Positions 46,712 to 57,700 of a DNA stretch of 64,000 nt are shown piece by piece. The position numbers and the translations under genes are program-made. The stretch is from Desarmillaria ectypa (taxonomy: Eukaryota; Basidiomycota; Agaricomycetes; Agaricales; Physalacriaceae), in the NCBI GenBank assembly GCA_030407005.1, contig JAUDYN010000012.1, forward strand, positions 372,001 to 436,000, written 5' to 3'. The first letter of the stretch is position 1, and every line of letters begins with the position of its first letter. Under the pieces are notes generated by a model. It saw nothing but the letters and a program-made list of their open reading frames with translations. It searched no databases and was not told the DNA's origin.

Positions 46712-48537
46712 TCATAATTTCGTGCCCACCACCAACCGTTCATTACTCTGGGCGTCGTCACATCGTTTAGCAATCCTCTCTGCGACAGTAACGGCCTCTT
46801 CTACTACCCCTCTCGAAGGTGAAGACCCTTCTGTATGTTTCAATAGATCTTTACATCAACTCAGCACCAAAAAGAATATGAAGAAAAATCAAGCCGACAA
46901 ACCTCGGTAAAACAACGCATATCGTGTAACCCTCTGCACTGGGAGGATGCCCCGATCTCTTAGTGTCTGAGCATTTTTACTAGTCCAAGCTGGGAGTGTG
47001 GGAAGGGATTTCCGCCATGTTCCCTTCATCCTCGAAGATACAGACCTTCTAGGGGAAGGCAGCAAGGACACAGATGCGGGTAGCGTTGAGCTCCTTTTTG
47101 GGGTCATGGAAACAGACAAGCTCCTGGAAGAGAAATAGCTAGACGTAGAGTTGCGCCAAAGTTCTCGCGACGCCAGTGACAGCATTGTCGAACTTCTTTT
47201 GGGTTTGTTGTTCTCCGTAGTCGAATTCGGCAAGGACGGCAGGTCCTTCTCGGTTCCCCTAGGACCTTTTGACAACCGCCTCTGACTCCTGACTTCAATT
47301 CCGTCATCGAACCAGCCGCCAACTACGGAACACCACCCACTCAGTGCGTCTCCCATCTCTTCCTCCATCGCTACGAACGCGCCGGCTATTCCGGCGACCG
47401 ACGGATCGGATTCCATTGCTCCGAGGAGAGCTTGAGAAACATCGATAAGTGCGATCAGCCGGGTATGCATGAGCAATGGCGAGGGATGCGACGGCCATGG
47501 TACGCCTTCCTCCTCACCGCATGAATGGGGTGATGAACACAGCATCTCGTACAGATGGTTGAGATAACGTCTCTCGGTCCTGAGAAGGTCCCTTGTCGTA
47601 AACAATGCCATTAAACTGGACCTTCGTTCCGGCACACTGGCATTACATGTCGTATCCATTGCATCATCATTGGCATAAGACTCGTATTCGAAGCTTGTGC
47701 ACCGAGTGAGGCTGAACACGGTTTCTGCAAATGCCTCATCCGTAATGGCATCGTCAGTCATGAGAGTCCACCTGCGCCGGCGTTTGAGTTCAAGCTCATC
47801 GTCCTCATCGTCTTCTGAGAAGCAGCCAGAAGAGGAAGAGGGGTAAGCATTTCTGCGAACAAAAGGAGGTCGGGAGCTGGGTGGAAAAGCTTCTTGGTCG
47901 TCATCATCCGAGCCCACGGTAAACATGCCTCGTCTCTATGGCACATATGAATTAATTGATTGCAGCAGGGGTGGAGCAGACGTACTGGAGAAAGAGCAGG
48001 AGTACACTGTACAAATTTGGCGGCAGAGAAGCTAGATGGGGGCGGGGTCGGCGATGCCTTGCGCCTCCGAAAACTGAAGGAAAGCGTCGCCCGCCGCTTT
48101 GGAGGCGTGGAGACAGTCGGTGGTTCAGTCGGCCTCTGCTTCGTCAATTTCCGCGACGGCACCGACGCCGTTCGTTTTGGTCGTATTAATGGCGTCGTCG
48201 ACGAGTTACTATACGAGGTCACCGTTTCCGGCCGCGAAGTCAGGGTGCTGGGAGCAGACAACGTACTAGCTATCGGACTCGGGACCGGGCTCCTCTGCTG
48301 CCTCATGCTCGTCGAAGAGAAGGAGTATGGGAAATGAGAAAATGAAGGAGGCATGTCCGACACAGATGAAAAAGGCGATCCAGTCGGCGGTGGTTTCCTT
48401 AGCTTGTTCCTGGGCGGCCTGGGGGCAGGGTAGGGTGTTGACGGCGTGACAGGCTCGTGGGAGTGGGACGACGTCGAGGGGGTCGACACATCACCGAGAT
48501 ATATGAGCTCTGGAACATCCATCCCAGCGACCGCCAT
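46712..48537 (-). CDS. DH-domain Rho guanine-nucleotide exchange factor
   Basis: Three minus-strand exons, 48537-47986, 47935-46903 and 46830-46712, give 567 residues. The first about 180 residues are Pro/Ser/Thr-rich and disordered, with polybasic SH3-ligand-like Pro clusters. A conserved region 1 of the DH domain begins at RDLLRTERRYLNHLYEML. A long Ser-rich insert with many RRSS/KRSS phospho-type sites follows. The signature RGILPVQRVTRYALFYR (conserved region 3, the GTPase-contacting helix) comes late, and the final exon gives VEEAVTVAERIAKRCDDAQ, the last DH helix. DH proteins activate Rho/Rac/Cdc42 GTPases at membranes and the actin cortex. No PH domain follows, which is unusual for Dbl proteins but seen in fungi. 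Convergent with the SDR gene. Confidence 0.82.
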
Positions 48538-49734
48538 GGCAGGAGGCAGGGTGGGTAATGAACCGTGGGATCAGAGTGTTGCTGCTCACAACGCTAATAA
48601 TAAATTTCGTAGGTGTAATGACGTCATTTCCGTGTCACTGCCCCTATGCATGTACATTCCATCTCCGTGCATCACCTCCCATCATTCATTCCTCAATAAG
48701 TAATACCTCTTCTCGTCCATGTCTTGCCGCTTTCAAATTGTGGCGTAACAGCCTAGTGTAATATTGACTGCATACACGGATGTAGCGAATTAGGTGTATA
48801 CTTCATTTCCTTACTACTCCCGCCCCGACGACAGCAACCCGGGATCCCTTGCATTCCACCTGTCCTCCCACTCAACGGTCCTTTGATATACCGATTTCGT
48901 TAACTTATCATGTAACTATTGGACCTACACTCAGTGTTCGTGATGGGACTACTGTTGGCTTCTTGTTGTCGAGGAATCTTTCTTCATCATATGGCACCGC
49001 TTCTAAGCCACCACATCATGATCGTCTTCTCCGGTTACTCATTCCAACTTTTATCGGATCGATAAACATAAGTGTTGTTGCGGGTAGAGATAGACTCCAT
49101 CATTAAGCTAATTGCGTCACCAAATATACCCTTTTCTCTGTTCTTCCCTTTGCTCTTGAATAACATAGCATATTCTCCGGCGCGGTACGCTAAGAGCCAC
49201 CCACCTCTCCGGCCTACGATTCGATGTTCCCGCTAGCCTATATCCCACCGCCGCACCCTGTATCTCCATACGAGTTGGATAGGGCGTCAGATAAGAATGC
49301 GGCGTACGACCCTCGTTGAATATAATTAGAGGGCAGTCGTGCCAAGGATGCTACATTTGTACATCTCTCACCAATGATAGTGTTTAATCTACACCGAAGT
49401 ATGGCAATCATCTTGAACTTGCCCAAAACCACCCTAACAACGTATTTTAGGTGTGACAACCGCAGTATGAAGGTGATAGCTTTAGTACAACCCACTGTAC
49501 TTTGGCATAAACGCCAACACCCAAACACCGCGAATACGTAAATGCACGCCTCGCAGCCACAACTTGCGGCACCTCGGTAACTTTCATCACGGATCGCCAA
49601 ACCTCTTCCTCGTCAACTCTAAACAGCGAAATAACAAATTCCACCACGAGAACCACAACACATCTTCTTCCATCATACTTTTGATCTCAAGGTAGCGCTT
49701 AGGCCTCAAGTCTCGCTGTTCTAGTTAAATGCGT

Positions 49735-50095
49735 CCATTTGCCACACTTCTTCTCCAGCATCCAATATGACAACAAATGTGCTCGTGTCAGGAAATGTCG
49801 AAAACATATCACTCAGTCGGTTTCTTGCTTCCTTCATCGCGCAGGTACACGCGAGTACGTCTTTGAACTCGTGTACATGACGTACTACAGCAGCAGCATC
49901 GCAATGGTGTCGGAACTTCGCGATTGGTAGGGAGACACATCGCCAGTATGTCCAATGATCATGACGTTCGAAGGTACGTGCTTCGCACAGAAGCCAAAGA
50001 ATTCCGCCAAGCACTACAATCGTGACTCCTTGCTCTTGAGGCTCGAATGTTTCGATGTTTCTGGATTTCTAGCGACTTCTCTTTCCTTCGCATAC
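49735..50095 (+). repeat. Degenerate dispersed repeat, unit A
   Basis: Shares ordered sequence blocks with units B and C: acacttcttct-cagcatc, a caggaaat/atgaaaat block, a cgagtacgt block, gggagacacatcgc, ccgcca-cactacaatcgtg, tgaggctcg and gcgacttctctttcctt. It is the most diverged copy. A gatataaac TATA-like site follows at about 50209. Confidence 0.5.
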
Positions 50096-50464
50096 CACCT
50101 CCTGTTTCATAATTTAGAAGCTACATTCAGCTTGCTTTCGCGTTCACATAAAACTGACTTAAGCTCTCATGTAACACCTTGGTTATGCTTGAGCCGGAAA
50201 ATACCTCGGATATAAACACTTACCTTGGCTTTCATTTGAGTACAGTTGCTGGACAGTGAATGACTGCTCGCCTACCACTGGCATAGTATCTTAAGGGTGT
50301 TTTTCCGCTCCTCTATCTGGTTGAAGTGTACTATCCGCAGGCCGGATATACGAAAACCCGTACAAAAATGGAATAGATTATAACCCAGGCGTATGGACGT
50401 GGGTTCTGGTGAGACGACGAGAGCATCTTATCAGTACGACATAAGAAGAATGAGGCAAGAGGCA

Positions 50465-50795
50465 CGCGCGGCTTCTTCCTTAGCTTCCAATCTGAACAAT
50501 TTCTCCGCCCGCATCAGGAAATTTGGAAGACTCGACCCGTTTCTTGATTGTCGCGTACGCGCACACGAGTACGTTTTTGAAGTTTGAATTCGTATGCGAA
50601 CCTGGACATACCGCAGCACTACAACACGTCAACGATCGGTAAAACCATATCGGCCATTCTGATATCGTTTTGTTTGTGCCCGCTTCAATTAGGAGGCACA
50701 TCGCGAATAATCACTAGAATCGTGATCTCGAGGTCCGGCGGCTTCTTTCTCCAAGTCCCTTCTTGGATTCCGGCGGCTTCTCTCTCCTATGACAG
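50465..50795 (+). repeat. Degenerate dispersed repeat, unit B
   Basis: Blocks shared with unit C include gcttcttcct-agc, cgcccgcatca, aggaggcacatcgcgaa, aatcactagaatcg, gcggcttctttctcc and ttccggcggcttctctctccta. A strong TATA box follows at 50826. Confidence 0.6.
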
Positions 50796-50825
50796 GCCGC
50801 TTAAAACCCCGCTGTCTTTCTCGAT

Positions 50826-50835
50826 TATATAAAAG
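50826..50835 (+). promoter_or_regulatory. TATA box after repeat unit B
   Basis: TATATAAAAG, followed by gcctcgctcgagcc. It lies 121-130 nt upstream of the ATG of a 68-codon open frame at 50956-51162 whose product is unrecognised. Confidence 0.35.
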
Positions 50836-51840
50836 GCCTCGCTCGAGCCGGAGCGCGATGACATCGAGGAATATCCGTCCTTACAAACTGTCATCTTTCT
50901 TTGTATTAGGCAAATGCCGTTGTAATTCCCGGTTATCCCCTGCGCAATCAGGTTCATGACCGAATGTAAAGTTGTATGTTTCTGTCGTCAACAAACCAAG
51001 CAAGGGTGTCAGTGGAAGAAGGTTATACATAAAAGATGTGTTCACCTTTCAATCATGACAAAGAAATACAAAAACCTCTTCCGTTACATCGAAGGTGACG
51101 AATATTTGACTTGGAGGGGAGACGTCACTGACGTCCCTCATCAGTTTATGGCTGTACAATAGACATTGCACGCACCTTTAAGTTGTTGATGATAAATCGA
51201 GTACGAAAAGCTAGGGGACCTTCAACGCTGATCTTGACGTTTTCAATAATTATAATTGGGTACTATCGGTGCAATGAGCAAGAGAGCTTAGTGAATACGT
51301 GCGACTCACCTTTTTCTGCTCCCTTAGCTTCTTGTCTGATAGCGCAAAGCTGGGATCGCAGGCAGGTGAGGAGAGAACCATGAGTGACAGTTTGGATGGC
51401 GAGGTCCCAGCTTCTGCGTTCGGTGTCTTTTCGCATTTTTTCTTGTCGCACTGGATCTTGTCATCAGGGCCGCTTGAATTCATCGAACTGCACAGGCGTG
51501 AGCGGAATATTACGGAGGAGGGTGCTTCAATCTTTGTCCAGCGTTCCAAAAAGGCTCCCTTTGGTGAGCAGTGCCATGCTGCAGTGGTCGCCCTTTTCAT
51601 CCGGAGTATACTTTGTAATACGGTGTACAAAATCGGCGAAGAGACTGCGGAGAGTTACTGCCTTGATGGGGCTTTGCCGTCGCGTACCTATGTTGGAGTC
51701 AAAACGCGAGACGAAAAGCATAAAATGCGCATATCAAAACGTACAGCCAACAAGCGTGAACCTGCGCAATTGTCACCGCCCACACATCCTCGTCCTCGAC
51801 CTAACTATCCGTGACGTCGTCAACAATGAAAGCCAGAGCC

Positions 51841-52064
51841 TCAGTATGCCCACGATGGAGAAGGGTCTTGTAAGGCTCGGATTCGATCTTCGAGAGCATC
51901 TATATTCTTGTTCTCGTTGAATATGTCCTCGGCGACTTCCTTTGGGAGTGGTAGGAAAATGGAGGTGGCGGTCACCTACTGTGTATAGGAGACCTGTCCG
52001 CTAGGGTGATGTCGACGGAGCGTAATAACGTATTGTTGACAGTAAGTGAGTGCTCCGGACGCAT
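51841..52064 (-). CDS. Possible small two-exon gene, unrecognised
   Basis: Starting at ATG 52064, MRPEHSLT, an intron of about 65 nt (gtcaac to cagtag) would join in phase to VTATSIFLPLPKEV and AEDIFNENKNIDALEDRIR, ending SPSWAY and a stop at 51841. The exon reads like a real acidic helical segment, but the whole is only about 46 residues, so it may be an exon of a larger or broken gene. No family recognised. Confidence 0.2.
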
Positions 52065-52604
52065 ATACGACGGTACAAGGAACACGACGACGGACACAAG
52101 GGACAGGGAGAGAAAGCAGAGATGATGGGGGAAGAGAAGAAAGAAGTATTGGGGGTGGTATCGCGAATGTGTGCGCCTTTTATAGCCTGGTAAGGGGTTG
52201 GTCCGGGTCCCATGCTGGTTGCGCGATACGTGACGACGCGATGACGTAGCAGAACGAGATGATGCAATGAACGCGACGATGGTCCCGGAGAACAGAATAC
52301 GGGAACCACATGACACTTCAGCCTTCAGGATTTGGCCAAGCGTTGCGTCACGCGAAGGGTCAGTGCAGTATGTGGGACTTGGCCGCTTCTGTTACCAAAT
52401 ACCATAGATGTTCTAATGGAGGATATGATTTTGATTCAACTTCGTAATTGGACAGCAACGGCGCGAACCAACCTTCCATCAAATCACCGAAATCTGCCTA
52501 TCGTGTATCGCCACACTCAACTCTAGCAAACGTGGAATGATCAACTTCCACCGCGATACACAGGCCTCGAGCATCATACTCGTGTCGTAAATTTTCTCTT
52601 TGTT

Positions 52605-52925
52605 ACACTTCTTCCTCAGCATCTGGCCCAAATGCGAGTTTCGCTGCCCGTATCATGAAAATGTGGACAACTCAATCCAGATCGTGTTTGTGGGACCTTC
52701 ATCATACACGTAGTGCAATGTATCAACGATCAGAGCCATCCTGAGTTCCTCACATGATGTACTCATGGCCGTTCTGTTTTTGCCGGCTTTGGCTGCTGGA
52801 GAGGCGCATCACGACGCATTCCGCCAATCACTAGAATCGCGGTTCCTCTCTCTCCCTCGAGGCTCGTGGTCCGACAGCTTCTTTCTCCCCTTCTTGATTT
52901 CAGGCGGCTTCTCTCTCCTACGCCA
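52605..52925 (+). repeat. Degenerate dispersed repeat, unit C
   Basis: Same block order as unit B: cttcttcctcagcatct, gctgcccgtatcatgaaaatg, gaggcgcatcacga, aatcactagaatcgcgg, cagcttctttctcc and ttcaggcggcttctctctccta. A gatataaagg TATA-like site follows at about 52957. Confidence 0.6.
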
Positions 52926-53480
52926 TTGAAATTCCCACAGTTGGGTTAATGGTTATAGATATAAAGGCCGCACTTATCCTCTGGTTGGGCCGATATCGCT
53001 GGGACCTGAGCACCAATGGAATATCTTTGACAGCAATAACATACATCATGGACAGGTCTGATTTGATACATGGTATCTTTTGGTTGGGCTATAAATTCTC
53101 GTACTTATGATTATCTTAGATACACACCATGTGGTTCAAGTGCGAACTAGTGGTATCTAGTAAGTATGGCTTATCTGTAACTATTGTCAGATGCTCATCA
53201 CACTTCTTCTAGAGTCTATAACCTATGAGCCTAATTTGAGCTCGTTCCTGGATAGCGCTGATGTGGATTGACTTGCAAGCAGGGGTGCCTCTCCTAGAAA
53301 ATTTGGTCGGAATTATGACTTCAACCGCCCCCAAGGGTGTTGGATTTGAGATGATTTCGCTGTTTCCAGTCATATATTCAAGTTCGACGATGAAAATATC
53401 ATGAAAAGGATGGGTATCTAATTATGCGTCGAATAGTACAGTATCATTTAATAATCGATAAATTAAAGAAGGAAATCGTA

Positions 53481-54697
53481 CTATATGCCAAGCTCGCTAA
53501 GTCTATATCTTTTCATGCCCAAGTGAAGGGCCAGGTACCCGTTCGTGAAATTCCTGAAAGCCTTGTGCGCCTCCCTATGCGGAGACAAGATACGCAGGGT
53601 TCTCTCGTATGCCGTTAAGCATTGCCTCACCACGTAGCGGAGGACTTTGATCTTTGGCGAACCGCGGGCTTGAGCTAGCAGAGATATGAAATTGTTCGTA
53701 TCGCCGCTGCACTCCTCCTTGTAGAATGAGAGGATGTCGTTCGCGAAGTCGATGAAATCTCGCATGGAAGGGAGGGCTTGGATATATAGGTGGTATGGGA
53801 TGTCTCTGGGGAAAATGAACATAGCAAACGCTTCCGCAAGTCCGCATTGCTCCCGAAGAAATATGGCGTATTCTTCAATTCGATGCGTCTATGAATTTCA
53901 ATAAGCCAATGTATAGAGAGATGTAGATTGCGAGTTACTCACCGGCTCGAACTTGCTCTGGACCTCTAAAATTAGTCCAGTAATAAACTTCAGAGCGGAG
54001 TGCACGATGAAATCTGCGGTGACTTTGCCGAAGTGCTGAGAACTTTCGGTAAGAAGATCGGCCAAGTCGTTCAGGATTTTGCTTGACTGCTTCTCTGATG
54101 ATGTGAAACGCTACATAGCACGATCAACGTCTGAGCTGAATTGCGACCAAAAGTATGTACTGACCCTGGTGAAATCGGGGACCCCACCCAACGCGTCTGA
54201 ATCGTCCGGATAGACATCATCCAGGTATATCAAGAACATGCAGAAGAACGAAATGAATATCTTGACGTTGGTATCGTCGATGTAGTGGTATGCGGCGGTG
54301 GTAATGTTCAGCCCCAATACCAGGTAAGGCTTAAGTACCTCGACCGAATAACCACGACGCTCGGCCTCTACTAGACAGAGAGTTTGGAGAGATGGGTCCC
54401 AAATGGAAGGAAGATTGCTTGTGTCAAAGTGATGCAGGAAAGACAATATAGTATTGCCAACTTCCTCCGATGCATGCCTCGGTTTCTGTACGAAATGTTA
54501 AGGACGGTAAATGATACATATACAGAAAAGGCGCACAAGGGCCAATAGATGACCTTTACGAACGTCATGAATGAGTGACGGAATCGACCAAGAGCATGAA
54601 GGGACTTACCAGCAAGACTGGAAAGAGCCGACGTCCAGGAGGGTATGTCTCGGCGTCGGATGCAACGTCTAGTACGTGTCGAAGTAGATAAAGTCAT
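53481..54697 (-). CDS. TRI5-family sesquiterpene synthase (copy 2)
   Basis: Five minus-strand exons, 54697-54610, 54553-54537, 54485-54165, 54110-53943 and 53888-53481, give 333 residues. The Mg-binding motif is IYLDDVYPDD and the NSE-type motif NDILSFYKEE, both intact. SFLHHFDTSN, EAERRGY, LNITTAAYHY and MKRYRLSELGI match copy 1. The last two exons are 168 and 408 nt, identical in length to those of copy 1. Exon 2 is only 17 nt; it supplies HLLAL, equivalent to RVLGL in copy 1, where the corresponding sequence is simply part of a larger exon. Its 168-nt exon ends in a normal GT donor where copy 1 has GC. Likely converts farnesyl diphosphate in the cytosol; product unknown. No P450 is seen beside it. 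Confidence 0.9.
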
Positions 54698-54756
54698 TGC
54701 AAGTGTCAGAAGACGCCGCTGAGGATCCAGTGAGGAGGTTGAGCACTACAAGGTGC

Positions 54757-54765
54757 TTTATATAC
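54757..54765 (-). promoter_or_regulatory. TATA box of terpene synthase copy 2
   Basis: Reads TATATAAAG on the minus strand, 60-68 nt upstream of the ATG at 54697. Confidence 0.5.
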
Positions 54766-57700
54766 CTCTACGTCCCATTTTTGTCTGAATCCGAGATCAA
54801 CGTAGCAAAGAAGATCCAGCAGAGAGCATCTATACGCGGTTATCTCCATTTCGTCTTTGAAATTCCGCGTCCAAGTGTTCCCTAGAAAGAAAAGATAAAG
54901 CGTGAGACCGATGTCTGTGTAAGACAGCAGGCAGCAGAAACAAAGGACGATGACACTACTTGAAACTTACAGTCTGCCGGATTGATCTCCGATAACAAGG
55001 TATATTCGAAACAAGTTCTGTCTCTATAGAATACCGAGCGCCGTGGAGCGGTGTTCTCTCGTTTTTGAGAGGTTAAGTCGGCCCGAAGCATTGTCCTAAT
55101 GTCGAGCGGCTTGCGGCGAAGAAAATAGAGACCCATAGAGGCTTATACTGCATCCGTATTTCCGCTCATAGATCCTGTGGCTAAGCGAAGCCGTCAGGGA
55201 CTGCCAGTCGCATATTGTAAGCAGAACGAGCGGGAGCAGATCACTTATTTGCCCGTCTCTGCAGCGCGGCACGTATGGAAAAGGCCGCCGTAACCCGTCT
55301 CTCTTCATTATCCATCGCAGGCCTCGACTGCTTAGTACACACCCTGCATAGCCCCCGCAAATATCAATGAGTGAAACGAGCCCCTTATGGATAAGCGCGT
55401 AAATGAAGGAATAGGCTGTGCACATTCCTAGTGCCTGTAATAAAACCAGCGCTTTGAGTTTTGAGTTCCGTGCTCAATGAACTGACTAAACAACAGCGGT
55501 ATGGGTATCATTTTGGATACCGGCCCTAGACTCAGGGAATAAGTATGTAGAAACTGCGTTCATTATATACGTGGCAAATACTTACAAATCATCGCAGTGG
55601 AGGATATGGTTTGTCAGCCGGACGAAACCAGCGCTTCATCGTAGCGAAAATAACACCGAAAGTCCTTCCACGCGTCGCGAAGACATAGTACGTTCGGACA
55701 GAGCTGAGACAGAGGATTTGAAAATAATCAGCGTCATTATCAAGTCGACAATCGGTGCCAATCGGAGGCAGTTCGCTACTACACGTGGCCGGCCCTGAAT
55801 GTACTTTAACCAAATTAAACTTTTACATTAAGAAGACGATGCCCGGAAAATGACCGCCGGCCTCTCACGAGTCACGTCTGCTCGGAATCAAAAGGTTACC
55901 CGGCAAGTGCTGTAATATTATTATAGATGTCATAACACATTACTGCAGCTTCTCAATATTCGATTTCGCCGTTTGTTGTAACTCGGGCCAAGCTTTAGCT
56001 CGAGCCCGAATTTGGTCGAGGGTGTACAATGTCATATTTTCGGTTGCGGTACCGATGGGGCGAAAATTAGTCCATGTTTAAGAACGTTGGTGATGATCTC
56101 TCCTACTAGATCCCCTTCATTTTCCATCCCATGACCAGCCTGCTCCATTTGGCAGATACATCAATCACAGGAATTAAAGTATGAACTGTTCCTGTGGAAA
56201 GGACTCTTCAGACAGAATGTGCCACACGGAAGTGCCTATCGAATCCGCGGTACTCCCTCGGTTGTGGTTAGCCACCCGAGCATCATGATTGGCCATATCA
56301 GGTGCACCTAGGTATAAACCAGCTGAAATTGTGCTATCGAAACTGAGGAAATCATGAGGGGCTTTGTCCATTGCGGAAAAAATATGGTGGAAGACTGTAA
56401 AGATTAGCGCTTTGACACTTGACAGTGAATCGGCCTCGTGCCGAGCAAGGTGCCTGATACAATCATGTGACAACTGCATTCTTATGCAAACGCGTGAAAT
56501 TAACGAGACGATCCACCTATGTGTTGTATATTCATGATTAGATAAACATATGGAGTCCTAGCTCCAGGCTGCCCAATCTGCTAGTTGCCGTGTAACGGTA
56601 AGTGCAGAATTCTAAGAATGCTCGGAGTTGGCGGTGGGAGACGCTTAGCCAGTAAATTTTCTTTGCAGCCCTTGATTAAATTTCAGGTCATATGGTGGAA
56701 TAAATATAAGACATTGTTACGGAAATAGAAATGTGTACTCAGACTCTCTGCCGAATATTGGGGGAAGCCTAGGTGTCTTTTTTTCCTCTTGTTTGTAGAG
56801 CATTGTATTTTCACACACAGTAAGCAGCAATTAACCAAGTTAATTCAGAGTACTCGCTTGGGGTGGGGGGTGTGCCCCTAGGTAGGATTAACAAAGATGA
56901 TAAAACCTAAACGATGTGGCCGAACTGGGGATCTACACGGGGGAATGCGTTTACGCACAACTATTCTATGTAGTTAGTGTGGGAGTCTATGCCTTCCTCT
57001 CGTATTTTTTCGGCCCAGCACCATACCCACTAAAACCCGGTTGTGGTCAATCCAGTCCTCCGGCAGGGTTCTCTCGTCATGTAAAATGTCCCTCCAGGTC
57101 GATAGAATTATTGCCTTTTTCAGTGCTTTTGGGCCATACTTGTGCTTTTTGGCCAATAGGCGGTCTATCGTCAGTCGTTAGTTCATCGCATCGATCCACA
57201 AATTCCGTACTTCATCTTCCGTGTGCCAACTTGCCGGGTCATCATCCCCTCGTTGGATTCGCCGCTGGCACCTTATTTTCCATATCATGTGCACCGTCTC
57301 TGTCATCAGAATCCGGTACAGTCATGTTGCGGCTCTGTCAACCTTCCCTTCCACTGTTTTTATCTGTATCAGTAAGCCTAGGTGTTCTTGTCGGCATGCT
57401 TACTTGAACCAATATTACTTGGTTATCTTATTTTACATTTCCTGTTTGTGGCCTAACGTCGTTCTGACATTTTCATTTTTATGGCACACATTGGCTGCCT
57501 GGTTAATATCAGGTCGTCCGAATGATGCGTCACAAGGCCGGTTCTAGGAATCATCAAAATATCTCCGAGTCGGTGAGAGCCCAGGCTGCTATCCAATATC
57601 CGAGTCTCCGACGCTAAACCTTCTATCCTTCCTGAAGGCATGACGGGCTTGTTGATAGAGGCCAAACTTCTAGAACTGCACAAGGCTGTGCAATCGACAA

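Larger units (their letters stand above)
48538..53480. other. Gene-poor stretch containing a three-copy degenerate repeat
   Basis: No gene of known family. It contains the repeat units at 49735-50095, 50465-50795 and 52605-52925, and a possible small minus-strand gene at 51841-52064. Long plus-strand frames at 51299-51920 overlap one another and a competing minus frame without giving a motif. A 68-codon frame at 50956-51162 lies just after repeat unit B and its TATA box. Confidence 0.3.

Noticed and set aside
51299..51920. Overlapping plus-strand frames of 171 and 178 codons
   Set aside because: Two long frames overlap each other and a 126-codon minus frame; Ser/Arg-rich composition without motifs. 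Strand cannot be decided.
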